DNA from: Lentisphaerota bacterium
Lineage (GTDB): Bacteria > Verrucomicrobiota > Lentisphaeria > Oligosphaerales > JABHEG01
Direction: 5' to 3'
DNA: 61,896 nt
NCBI GenBank assembly: GCA_018676675.1
Contig: JABHEG010000190.1
Location: 1-61,896 of the forward strand
Shown: one piece after another, positions 18,001-26,329 of the stretch
How positions within the stretch are numbered: the first letter of the stretch is position 1
Layout of the letters: each line of letters starts with the position of its first letter
The notes under the pieces: generated by a model
Seen by the model: only the letters and a program-made list of their open reading frames with translations
What the model was told of the DNA's origin: nothing
The model's database searches: none
Translations under genes and position numbers: made by a program

Positions 18001-18803
18001 GTAGTCGATTCGCCAGGCTCCAGAGCCACGGCGACCACATCGCCAGGTGTGCGTCTACCACGGAAATCCTCAAACACCACGGTCAGGCCCGAAGACACCG
18101 TCTCAGCGGACCGGTTCGTGAGCGCGACCTCCAGGACTCCCTCGTCACCGCGATAGAACAGATTTGCAGGTCGACCGGTCGACAGCCTGGCCGTCACAAA
18201 GTCCATAGGCCTTGCCTCGATCTCCGCACTCAGATCGTGTAGATAGACCGCCCCCTCGGGCGGGGCCTCAGCCCGTTTCCCGACCATGATCTGCCGTAAC
18301 CGGACAGGATGCTCCAGCGGCTGTGGATTTTCTCCACGGCGACGCAGCGGGCGCCAGCCATCGCCGTCGGCAATGGTGACGGTGACGCACTTCCATCCGT
18401 CCCAATCGATGGGGCCGATTTCTCTCCGGCACCAGCGTTCTGCTGCATCCTCGATCGCCAGCGAAAGAGGACGCTGCGAGCCGTCGCCGAAAAGCCAAAA
18501 CGAGACCGCCCGGCACCGGCCCGGTATGGCGTCGCCCTGCCAGTAGGCCGAGATGTAGGTACGCCGTTTCTCATTGAAGTCGTAGGCCAACTTCAGCGAC
18601 GCGGTTGCATCGGCCCGTACCTGTTCGGTTGAAGCCGTCAGCGTACTGGCACCAAGGACATAGTTGACGCGATGGCCTCCGAGCTGCCAGTTGGCCGTGC
18701 CGGTCATCGGGTCGATGGAGATCGTGCGAGACGCAGCAGCGGCTCCGGGTGGAAACGACAGGCTGGTCATAAGGAAAAGGGCAGGAACCGCCAGTACACG
18801 CAT
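15099..18803 (-). CDS. Secreted GH-A hydrolase with LamG nested in the barrel and a second LamG
   Basis: A 1234-residue protein with a signal peptide (MRVLAVPALFLMTSLSFPPG); ATG 18803 follows GGAG, and 15 more codons open upstream. The barrel begins at about residue 340 (IRWERLSFNWRNLEPSPGRF). It is interrupted at about 365-565 by a LamG-like domain (AVTLAFWIRGD, KWHHFAATYA, LDEVVLWDRALAPEEI). It resumes with LLVAELSRGAREHGMHILGI. Catalytic candidates are Glu645 in WEIWNEPN and Glu751 in PLWITEW, a GH39/GH5-like clan GH-A pair. The C-terminus is a second LamG (HWTFDEGEG, DGQWHHVAATC, IDDVRIYARALTAGEI). It is 64 nt after the sulfatase gene on the same strand. Substrate unknown. Confidence 0.78.
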   Translation of the reverse strand: MRVLAVPALFLMTSLSFPPGAAAASRTISIDPMTGTANWQLGGHRVNYVLGASTLTASTEQVRADATASLKLAYDFNEKRRTYISAYWQGDAIPGRCRAVSFWLFGDGSQRPLSLAIEDAAERWCRREIGPIDWDGWKCVTVTIADGDGWRPLRRRGENPQPLEHPVRLRQIMVGKRAEAPPEGAVYLHDLSAEIEARPMDFVTARLSTGRPANLFYRGDEGVLEVALTNRSAETVSSGLTVVFEDFRGRRTPGDVVAVALEPGESTTIRVGLPTDRLGAFTALVALDRVGEPRFWRQRYAVSEAGTDAAFSDDSRFGCHASIRGFQGDRLNTAFQLNRDAGIRWERLSFNWRNLEPSPGRFVWDPPPTVPGVNGRAVRGPSGLASAPDYRLNLRDAVTLAFWIRGDATPGAWQWPVLKYAENPYRNYGVFLHKDTGVASFTASFERGGRSPYFGVSSGWSPWDGKWHHFAATYAADTGLVIIYVDGREIKREAVDGGRLQTGEDGVRLGSAFSGDLDEVVLWDRALAPEEIATLASKADPPAEGMTAWWRFDCREIVGLDFGPIGLHAASSRNLLVAELSRGAREHGMHILGILGFPPKWASTAPADAARPWVYKPDLEAFSRYVETTTRRFAGLVDHWEIWNEPNISVFWEPEPDAGEFFDVVQVGYAAAKKGNPGCTVITPGLAGAGSHGVPFLDELIEAGAAEHCDAISIHPYRQTTPEESDLAGDLLRICELTEKHGGRRPLWITEWCWTTQIGGGSSEYRSAIMTGRGIPLALGTGVVDRVIWFRLADPGTDRFYSEHNYGLCYHDMTPKPSYFAFRTCARLLDGAESQGDLKLGGGVWTRRFRRGEQTVLAVWHPNGYALTALDVGQSEATIVDIMGNSESVAARDGALFVQASEAVRFVVVEGDIPSGLLPVELRTPQKVRPGETHELTLLLRNPLKKNASMGVRLSGMLRHEVNAQVEAGCAHTVAFPLTLAPSAKPGRHPIRVTGSLGDVSWTQTSEIVVTTVPPGDALVGHWTFDEGEGEIVHDATTNANHGVVAGCDWVPGKKGTGLAFGGSSSEAVGGPAAQADVADLVLIPDVPSLGVLEDVTVAFWLKLTGDTGTWQFPVAKFRSNLARNYGVYIRPSDFAACFSTSFSDADSPHVDVGGGPNLNDGQWHHVAATCTMVPGAMRMYVDGTEVASRALQRGVMALVDEPLRIGAGTKGIIDDVRIYARALTAGEIPELAR

Positions 18804-18866
18804 TGTCACTCTCCACTCGTTCGACTGCCGGCCGATCCCGGCCGACATGGAAATGGGATACTTCCG

Positions 18867-20984
18867 CTACTCTGGGGCCCCAGGCCCGCCCGGAGGAGGC
18901 GCAATGGCCTCGATGGTCAACCCGCCGAACGTCAACTCACGATCGCCCTGAACCTGAACCCGGATGTCGCGCCCGTTCTGGCGGTGAGCGAACCGTGCGT
19001 CGTGGATCTCGAATGTGGCACGTTTCCAGGTCTTGCTGTCGCCGACCGTAAAACGCACGCCCGGCTTCCACGCCCCCGGAGCACGCGGCACGACCTTCAC
19101 CGTCGCATCGCTGGAGTCGTAGACTATGGTCACCTCCGTGTAACCTTCGTCGAAGTAGTCAAGGCTGACTCGACAGTGCGGCTTGGCACCGCTCTCGAAG
19201 TCCGCGTAGTCGACCGTGAAGTAGACATAACGGAAACGGTTACCAGGCTTTCGCCGGACGGTACGCCACCCGCCCCGTCCCCCCGCTTCGACCGGTTCGT
19301 TCCGCGTGACCGAGCTTTCGCGCTCAAAAGCCACACCGCGTTCCGCCACGGGATCTCCACACACAACCCCTATCTCGGTCAATCCCGGCAGGAGGATGTT
19401 CGGGTTGATGACGGGGCGCTTAGCCACACCGACCGCGTGTTCGGCATGCCCTATGCGTTCCAGCCAGGCGACGAGAAGGCCTTTCATGCGCTCGCCCTGA
19501 TCACGATATTGTTCCCGCTCGGGGTTGCGCCCGAGCAGGTTCGTCATCTCGTGAGGATCCTCCTGCAGATCGTAGAGCGCATTCACAATTGACGACTCGG
19601 GGCTGTAGCATGTAAGGAGCTTCCAGCGACCGTCCGTTACCATGTAATTTGGCTCCCGCGGCCCGTGGTAGTTCCACTCCGTCACGATGTACCCCGGACG
19701 GGTGGACCTCCCCTCAATAGTGTCCCTGAGACTCTCCCCATCCGACGCGACCCGGCCTGCTCCCAGGTAGTCCATGATCGTCGCGAACAAATCAAGATTC
19801 GAGACCGGTTCGGCCACGCACGTGCCTCCGCGGATCCTCTCCGGGAACCGCAGAATCAAGGGGATCCGCGCCGACTCCTCATAGAACACGTTTTTCTCGC
19901 GCATACCGTGGGCCCCGAGCATCTCGCCATGGTCGCTGGTGAAGATCACGAGGGTGTTCTCGCGCAGGCCGAGGCGGTCCAGCTCCTCGAGGATTCTCCC
20001 AACCCAGTCATCAATCTCACGGACCAATCCGTAGTAGTTCGAGATCATGTAGCGGATCTTGTCCGGATCGGCATACTCCGGCATCTGCGTTCGTCCGTTC
20101 GCCCTGCGGTACGGTGAGTTGGTCATGGGATCACTGATACTGGCCGGCGGCGTGATCTCCTCGGGCGGATACATCCCGTAATACGGGGCTGTCGGCAGGA
20201 TCGGGGAGTGCGGGAAATTGATGGACGCGGTGATGCTGAACGGGGCGGATTGCCTGGCTGCCCGTTGCAGGGCCTCGACGGTGCAGCGTCCCTGGTAGGC
20301 GGTCATGGAGTGATCCGCCGGGATCTCGAGCCTGCCGTGATAGTCCGGTTGCCTGCGCTTTGACTTCCGCGCGTCCTGTCCCGAGGGAAGCCCGAACCAG
20401 CGATCCATGGGATCGACCGTGTAGGGCCGCCCGTACTCGGACATCTGCTCGCCTTGGCGCGGCTCTCGACGAGGCACGTCCCGATCAAGCTGGGCCCGGT
20501 AATTGATGAAATGTCGCAGTCGGTAGCGCCCTTTCGGCTTGCGCTCAACGCCGAATTGCCGGTAGCAGGCGGTCCGGTGGATCGGCATATGCCATTTGCC
20601 GTGGTATTCGCACCTGTAGCCCCGGTCAGTCAGCAGTTCGTCAAACGTCTTCATGGGACAGACGCCTGAATCCTCCTCGACGTGAGCAAGACCGTTGGAG
20701 CGCACGCCGTGGTGAGCAACAGTACGCCCGGTGAGAATCGTCGCTCGGGCAGGTGCGCACACCGCACACTGCGTGTAGGCCCGCTCGAACCAGGCCCCCT
20801 CACGCGCCAGTTGGTCCAGATTCGGCGTCTTGAGCACGGGATTGCCGGCGATACTCAACGCATCGTGGCGCTGCTGGTCGGTCATGATGAAGAGAAGATT
20901 GGGGCGATCGGGGGACGCGGGAAGCGCCCGCCCGAGACTGGCCAGCCCAACAGCAGTTGTGGCAAGAAAATCGCGACGCTTCAA
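18867..20984 (-). CDS. Tat-exported sulfatase, S1 type
   Basis: A 705-residue sulfatase. The N-terminus KRRDFLATTAVGLASLG is a Tat-type signal. Metal-binding Asp36 lies in MTDQQ. The modified cysteine is Cys76 in CAPAR, the C-x-P-x-R motif matured to formylglycine. HGKWH and TSDHGEMLGAHG are further active-site blocks. After the sulfatase core, about 170 C-terminal residues form an extra beta-rich domain (RFRYVYFTVDYADF, GVRFTVGDSKTWKRATFEI), longer than most S1 enzymes. No maturase (FGE or anSME) is in the window. It would remove sulfate from polysaccharide outside the cytoplasm. Confidence 0.92.
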   Translation of the reverse strand: MKRRDFLATTAVGLASLGRALPASPDRPNLLFIMTDQQRHDALSIAGNPVLKTPNLDQLAREGAWFERAYTQCAVCAPARATILTGRTVAHHGVRSNGLAHVEEDSGVCPMKTFDELLTDRGYRCEYHGKWHMPIHRTACYRQFGVERKPKGRYRLRHFINYRAQLDRDVPRREPRQGEQMSEYGRPYTVDPMDRWFGLPSGQDARKSKRRQPDYHGRLEIPADHSMTAYQGRCTVEALQRAARQSAPFSITASINFPHSPILPTAPYYGMYPPEEITPPASISDPMTNSPYRRANGRTQMPEYADPDKIRYMISNYYGLVREIDDWVGRILEELDRLGLRENTLVIFTSDHGEMLGAHGMREKNVFYEESARIPLILRFPERIRGGTCVAEPVSNLDLFATIMDYLGAGRVASDGESLRDTIEGRSTRPGYIVTEWNYHGPREPNYMVTDGRWKLLTCYSPESSIVNALYDLQEDPHEMTNLLGRNPEREQYRDQGERMKGLLVAWLERIGHAEHAVGVAKRPVINPNILLPGLTEIGVVCGDPVAERGVAFERESSVTRNEPVEAGGRGGWRTVRRKPGNRFRYVYFTVDYADFESGAKPHCRVSLDYFDEGYTEVTIVYDSSDATVKVVPRAPGAWKPGVRFTVGDSKTWKRATFEIHDARFAHRQNGRDIRVQVQGDRELTFGGLTIEAIAPPPGGPGAPE

Positions 20985-21482
20985 TGCTCTGACTCCTCGT
21001 CCGTGACTTCACCGACTCCCGAGTAGTGGGTACCGAAGTTACGCTGCTCAGATATGAGCGACAGAACAGCTGGCGAAGGCCAGACTCATCTGTTACGTGC
21101 CACACAGTACCGCAACGTGCCACTGCCTCCAAGAGCCGCAATCGTGGTGAGAAGCGACAGTGTCCTTTGCCCTGCCCGGTGGTCGAGCGCCCCCTGTTGC
21201 ACCATTGTACCCATGGAACAGCCGCACGCTGACGCTCCGAAGCGTCTGCTGCCCCCCCCCGATGCTATTAACTTCCTCTGGAGACGGTCGCGGCATGGCA
21301 GCCCCTCCCACTCTCGAGAAGCACACAATGTGGGAGTCCCGGACCGGCTCCGCCTGGAAGTGTAGTCGACGAAGTGGCATTCCACTTAGAAGGCAGGCGG
21401 TGCCACCCGGCGACTCTTCGGCCAGACACGGGGGGCAGAGAAAGTCAATAGCATTGTACTGCCCCCCCCCGGAGGAAGGTGA
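20985..21482. repeat. Repeat-filled gap with a complete family A element
   Basis: 21036-21090 repeats the 55-nt family C segment seen at 15021-15075. 21261-21461 is a fairly complete family A element. Its left end (GATGCTATTAACTTCCTC) is inverted against its right end (GAGAAAGTCAATAGCATTG), and inside are GTGGGA, GGCGGTGCCACC and CGGCGACTCTTCGGCCA. The GGAGGAAGG ribosome-binding site of the next gene starts 10 nt after the element, so the element sits in that gene's 5' region. No coding potential is seen. Confidence 0.75.
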
Positions 21483-24281
21483 ATGAGCCCGCGCAAGCAA
21501 AAGCAAAGATGGTTCATGGGTGTGCTTGCCCTGGCCGTGTGCGGCATAGGCTCTGCCCAGGCTCAGCCGAACATCGTTCGGAACGGCAGTTTTGAGGCGC
21601 ACGCGCCAGACAACGGCGTGCTGTACTGGGACGTCGTGGTAACCGAAGGCATGGTCTTCACGGGCCGGAGCACCGATGCCGCCACCGATGGCAACGTCTG
21701 CTTCGATCTCGGGGTTCTGGAGAAGCCGAGAATCGGCCGAGGGTCGACCGTAGGGCAGGATCTCGCCCTGGAGAAGGGACGTCGCTACCTTCTGTCCTTC
21801 GCCTACGCCACAGGCTACAAAGGCCGTCACTCCGGTTACGAGGAGCTCTACGTCTCGCTCGATGGCCAGACAGTCTGGCGGTGCGACCTGGCACACTGGT
21901 ACGGCGAAACGTCAGACGCGAGGACAGGCTTCAGCAAAGCCCGATTGCTCTTCGCCGCCGGTGAGAACACGACCCGGCTCGAATTCGGCAAGCGTGGTCT
22001 GAAAAACAGCGGACGCGGGTGGGCGTTCCACTCGTTGATCGATGCCGTCGTCGTCGTCAGGGCCGGCCCGGAAAGCAAAGGAGTTGCCGTGAGCGCAGAC
22101 AGCCCGCATCAGATCCCAAAGCCCCCCAAGCACCTTGTGGTCGACGCAGGGGTGTTCGCCGAAACGATGGCCCACATCAGCGACGCTGACCTGCTCGAGG
22201 CCCTCACTCTCGATCACGTCGCTCTGCAAGCCGTCAAAGAAGCCCGAACCGTGAGCGATTCGGCAGCGCTGACAGCGTTCTGCCGCCACTTGGCCCAGGG
22301 TCAGCGCCCCGTTGACACCGTGTCCACGGAAGCCTACCGGGACGAATTGGAGGTCTATCGCAGGACCTTCCCAGGGAAGGACGACAGCCTCGCGCGGCTC
22401 TTCAACGGCATCTATGAGTGGACACGGCAGGACGCCGACCGCGTCGCCGCAGGTGAACACCTGTACGCCGGAGCAAAGTCAACCTGGGTCGCGTTCCGGG
22501 GCGGCAAAGTGGACTGGGTGACCAACCACGGCAACATCTACGGATTCCACTACTTCGGCTCCCTGCAGCCGCTCTTCCTGGCCTGGCTGGAAACCGGCGA
22601 TGAAAGCTACGCCAACGCCTACGCAAGTGCCTTCGAGGACTGGTGGGACCAGCGCGACGCGGTCAATCCACAGTGGTGTGTGTGGTACAAACTCGGCCTC
22701 GCCATCCGCGGACGACGCCTGGCGCGCGCACTTCATCATATGGCGGGAACGCCCAGCTTCGATGCACAGACCCAGACGCATATTCTGAAGACCATTCTCG
22801 GCGGGTGTCGCTGGCTGATGGCCGACTGGGAAATATCCCCTGCATGGACCTCGAACTGGGGGCTCTTCGTAGCGACCGGGCTCATCCGCATGGGGGTCTT
22901 GTTCCCCGAGTTCCGTGAAGCCGAATCCTGGCGGAAGCAGGGCGCGACCATCATGAAACGCTATGCGAGAACGTTCAAACCGGACGGCGGGACCGAGGCC
23001 CTGGGCTACCATAAAGGCATCCTGAACTCGCTATTCAGGCCGCACGATCTCCTCGTCAGGAATGGACACGACGGCTACCTGGACAGCCCGGAACTCCGGG
23101 AGGGCATCGCCCGTGGTCTCCATATCCTCACCCGAATGACCATGCCCGACGGGCGATATCCCGCTATCGGGGACGCGTTCTATGGACGCTCTGATCCGCC
23201 GCTCCTGCACGGTGCCCGCCTGTTACAGGATCAGGAGACAAAGGGCCTCCTGTTGGCCTTGGGGGCGCAGGCAATCGCAGACCGGGGCGCCTACTGTGTC
23301 ACGGGCTTTGTCCCGTTCCGCTCACAGCAAGAGCTCCGCGATCGCCTCGCGCCGGATACGCTACACAAGCCGTGGGTGCCCCGTTCCTACGTCTTCCCCC
23401 ACCAGGGACTGAGCGTACTGCGCCGCGGAGGCGATCTCGGGAGTGCGGTCTACCTGGCGGTAAGCCATGGCGTCCACGGTCACTCCCACCCCGATTTTCT
23501 GGGGATCACCCTGTTCGCCCACGGCCGGCTACTGATGGGAGATCGGGGTGTCCCGAGCTACTACGGCCCACATACCAGTGATATGAGGCGCTCAAAGGCG
23601 CACAGCACACTGACCGTTGACGGCCAGGACATGAAGGCTGTCATGCCCCGCCTGAACATGTTCGAGACATCACCCGATGCTGACATCTGGCAGTGCACAA
23701 GTGCAGCTTACCAGGGCCTGGGAGTCGAGAACATCCGGACCATCGTGCACATCAAGCACACGGCCCCGTGCTTCGTGATCATCGACCAGATTGTCCGCAC
23801 GTCCAGCGACAAGCGTACGCTGGATGTCTACTTCCATTCATCGACTGACACGGTCGACACACTCTCACCCGAGCAGGTCACCTTTGGTGCGGGCCCCGTC
23901 GTTACCATCGCCGTGCCGCCCGGCAACGGCGAACGGCGTCAGGGCAAGGAGTGGTCCATCACGCACGAAACAAGTCTGGTCACGAAGCAGTTCCCATTTA
24001 TCGCCTTCCGGAAAGTGAGTGCTGAGACCGAGTACTTCTGCGCCGTCCTGGCCTGCGATCCAGCCCGCCGACGCGACGTCCGTGTGGCCTGCACTCCTTC
24101 GCCAACCGGTGGCATCCGGACCATCGGGACCGAGGGGAATGTGCGGTTCCTGGTTGCGGTCAATACGGACAGCCCGTCAGCGGGAGAAACGAAGATGCCG
24201 GCAGGTGACTGGACAACGCTCCTGGGCAACGGCCAACCCGTGCAGTTGTTCCGCTCGGGAGCGGTTTCCCACCAACCGTGA
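21483..24281 (+). CDS. Secreted heparinase II/III-type polysaccharide lyase
   Basis: A 932-residue exported protein with signal peptide (VLALAVCGIGSAQAQ) and a strong GGAGGAAGG site. Residues about 28-195 form a jelly-roll sugar-binding domain (NGSFEA, DAVVVV). The middle is an alpha/alpha toroid. The heparinase II/III C-terminal part starts near 640 with GVHGHSHPDFLGITLFAHGR, carrying the conserved histidines, followed by DRGVPSYYGP and long beta-sandwich stretches. This fits the PL12/15/17/21 superfamily, which cleaves uronic-acid polymers such as alginate or heparan by beta-elimination. The exact family is not clear. Confidence 0.75.
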   Translation: MSPRKQKQRWFMGVLALAVCGIGSAQAQPNIVRNGSFEAHAPDNGVLYWDVVVTEGMVFTGRSTDAATDGNVCFDLGVLEKPRIGRGSTVGQDLALEKGRRYLLSFAYATGYKGRHSGYEELYVSLDGQTVWRCDLAHWYGETSDARTGFSKARLLFAAGENTTRLEFGKRGLKNSGRGWAFHSLIDAVVVVRAGPESKGVAVSADSPHQIPKPPKHLVVDAGVFAETMAHISDADLLEALTLDHVALQAVKEARTVSDSAALTAFCRHLAQGQRPVDTVSTEAYRDELEVYRRTFPGKDDSLARLFNGIYEWTRQDADRVAAGEHLYAGAKSTWVAFRGGKVDWVTNHGNIYGFHYFGSLQPLFLAWLETGDESYANAYASAFEDWWDQRDAVNPQWCVWYKLGLAIRGRRLARALHHMAGTPSFDAQTQTHILKTILGGCRWLMADWEISPAWTSNWGLFVATGLIRMGVLFPEFREAESWRKQGATIMKRYARTFKPDGGTEALGYHKGILNSLFRPHDLLVRNGHDGYLDSPELREGIARGLHILTRMTMPDGRYPAIGDAFYGRSDPPLLHGARLLQDQETKGLLLALGAQAIADRGAYCVTGFVPFRSQQELRDRLAPDTLHKPWVPRSYVFPHQGLSVLRRGGDLGSAVYLAVSHGVHGHSHPDFLGITLFAHGRLLMGDRGVPSYYGPHTSDMRRSKAHSTLTVDGQDMKAVMPRLNMFETSPDADIWQCTSAAYQGLGVENIRTIVHIKHTAPCFVIIDQIVRTSSDKRTLDVYFHSSTDTVDTLSPEQVTFGAGPVVTIAVPPGNGERRQGKEWSITHETSLVTKQFPFIAFRKVSAETEYFCAVLACDPARRRDVRVACTPSPTGGIRTIGTEGNVRFLVAVNTDSPSAGETKMPAGDWTTLLGNGQPVQLFRSGAVSHQP

Positions 24282-24443
24282 TGCCAGTGTACTTCCACCA
24301 CACTGACGCAGGAGGCCCTATGCGGGGCAGCCATTCGGGTGACGGGACACAGCACGAAACGCACTGAGGCCATCCGCCCCGGGTCGAGCCGAGCGGAAGG
24401 CCCCCCCCGAACCCGTGACCGCATGACATAAAGGAATCCAGCA

Positions 24444-25454
24444 ATGGGACAGTCCTCGTACGAGATCGTCAAAACCGCGATCTACCAGACCGCACCAGAA
24501 CGCCTCCCTGTCCGCATGGGCTGCTTCGGCTGCGACGACACCATGGGGATCCCCTTCGCGACCGGCGAAACACGTGTCGATGGGGTGCGGGTTGCGGATG
24601 AATGGGGCTGCGCCTGGGAGCAAACGGAAATGGCCAACATGGGGCAGGTTACAGGCCACCCCATCACCCTTGAACAGGTCCCCGACTTCGTAGCACCGGA
24701 TTACTCCGATGATTGGCGGTACGCTGACGCGGAGGCAGTCCTGGAACGCGCGGAAACTGCCGGCAAATACACCTGTGTCGGGATCTTCTTCGTGCTCTTT
24801 GAACGGATGCACGCGCTGGTCGGATTCGAAAGTCTCCTGATGGGTCTCGCCCTGGAGCCGGACCTGTGCACCCTCCTGGCTGACAAGATCATTGATGCCC
24901 AACTCGTCCGGGTCCGGAACTTCCAGGAACGCTTCGGCACACGCATCCACGCCTTTTCCATGACCGATGACTGGGGCACTCAACAGGCTGCCTTCGTCTC
25001 CAAGAACATGTGGGACGAGATCTTCTTTCCACGGTACAAGCGCCTTTTCGACGCCATGCACGAAGGTGGGCAGGATGTGTGGGTCCATTCCTGCGGCAAG
25101 GTGAACGAGATCGTGGAGGGATACATCGCGGCCGGAGTCAATGTGGTAAACTTGCAGCAACCACGTGCGCTGGGCATCGAGGAGATGGGCACCCGTTATC
25201 GAGGCCGCATCTGCTTTGAATCCCTGGCCGACATCCAGATGGCCCTGCCTACCGACGACGAGCGTGAAATCGAAGCAGACGCTCGTGCCCTGGCTAAGCA
25301 TTGGATGTCACCGGAAGGTGGGTTCATCCTCTCAGACTACGGTGACGGAGCCGCCATTGGCGCGTCGCCCGAGGCGAAACGCAAGATGTATGCCGCGTTC
25401 AGCCGCGTCTCCGAAGACCTCTACGGCAAGCCCCTCCCTACGCCTCAAACCTGA
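24444..25454 (+). CDS. Uroporphyrinogen decarboxylase (UroD/MtaA) family protein
   Basis: A 336-residue TIM-barrel protein of the URO-D superfamily, which includes heme enzymes and the corrinoid methyltransferases MtaA/CmuA. It starts at ATG 24444 after AAAGGA. Landmarks are FSMTDDWGTQQ, WVHSCGKVNEIV and CFESLADIQMALP. The lack of the UroD N-terminal arginine motif and the sugar-cluster setting argue against heme synthesis and favour a methyltransferase-like or sugar-related role, as is common for these paralogues in Lentisphaerota. No corrinoid protein is nearby. Confidence 0.78.
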   Translation: MGQSSYEIVKTAIYQTAPERLPVRMGCFGCDDTMGIPFATGETRVDGVRVADEWGCAWEQTEMANMGQVTGHPITLEQVPDFVAPDYSDDWRYADAEAVLERAETAGKYTCVGIFFVLFERMHALVGFESLLMGLALEPDLCTLLADKIIDAQLVRVRNFQERFGTRIHAFSMTDDWGTQQAAFVSKNMWDEIFFPRYKRLFDAMHEGGQDVWVHSCGKVNEIVEGYIAAGVNVVNLQQPRALGIEEMGTRYRGRICFESLADIQMALPTDDEREIEADARALAKHWMSPEGGFILSDYGDGAAIGASPEAKRKMYAAFSRVSEDLYGKPLPTPQT

Positions 25455-25510
25455 TCGCAGCACGGCCAACAAGAGAGGCGTGCAGCAGATCCGTACGCGG
25501 GAAGAACGCC

Positions 25511-26329
25511 ATGCATCTACGGCAACTCTATCAGACACCGGGCAAGACAGTTGTGACGGCTCACCGCGGCTTCTCGGGGAGATACCCGGAGAACACACTG
25601 CTCGCCTTCACAAGAGCAGTGGAACTGGGGGCGGACATCGTCGAATTCGACGTGCGGGAATCTGCCGATGGAGAGTTGGTCGTCATCCACGATGCCACGG
25701 TGGACCGGACAACCAACGGAAGCGGCCCGGTCGCAAGCCATACGGCGGCCGAGCTGAAGGCCCTGAATGCCACGTACTGGACCGGCACACACGACAGCGG
25801 GCACCAGACCGCCAAGCCGGTCGGTGATGCAACCATCCCGACTCTGGAAGAGGCACTGGTGACGCTGTCGGGCAACGTCGGTCTGAACATCCAGGTCTAC
25901 ACAGACACCCCCGAAGCCCTGAAGGACATCATCACACTGTATCGCGATCACGGACTCGGTGACTCCGCCTTTCTCATGCTGCGGTCTTTCGCGGAAGCGG
26001 AGCGTGTCCGCTCCGTGTGCCCTGACGTCGCGGTCTGTGTCGGGGAAGAAAGAGCGAACCTGGAGCGCCATCTGGCATTCGGGGTGGATGTTCTGCAACC
26101 CACGAAAGCGTGCCTATCAGACAGCTACATCCGCCGAATCAAGGAAACACGCACCCCGGCCAACGTGTTCTATGCCAACAGTCCGGAGGACATGAAGCTG
26201 CTGATCGACAGAGGTGTCCCCGGGATCATGACCGATGTGCCGGATGTCCTGATGAACACCATCAATCCGCCTCTGCCGGCCCAAACCAGTTCTGTGTCCG
26301 CAGGCAGATCCGGACCAGCATCAGCATGA
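25511..26329 (+). CDS. Glycerophosphodiester phosphodiesterase
   Basis: A 272-residue GDPD TIM barrel. The family motifs are HRGFSGRYPENTLLAF (His-Arg, Glu-Asn), VEFDVRESADGELVVIHD (Glu-x-Asp and His-Asp) and a late TDVPDVL. It would hydrolyse glycerophosphodiesters to sn-glycerol-3-phosphate and an alcohol. No signal peptide, so cytoplasmic. It lies 56 nt after the UroD-like gene on the same strand. The last 23 codons overlap the 3' end of the convergent acr3 gene by 68 nt, which is unusual. Confidence 0.9.
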   Translation: MHLRQLYQTPGKTVVTAHRGFSGRYPENTLLAFTRAVELGADIVEFDVRESADGELVVIHDATVDRTTNGSGPVASHTAAELKALNATYWTGTHDSGHQTAKPVGDATIPTLEEALVTLSGNVGLNIQVYTDTPEALKDIITLYRDHGLGDSAFLMLRSFAEAERVRSVCPDVAVCVGEERANLERHLAFGVDVLQPTKACLSDSYIRRIKETRTPANVFYANSPEDMKLLIDRGVPGIMTDVPDVLMNTINPPLPAQTSSVSAGRSGPASA

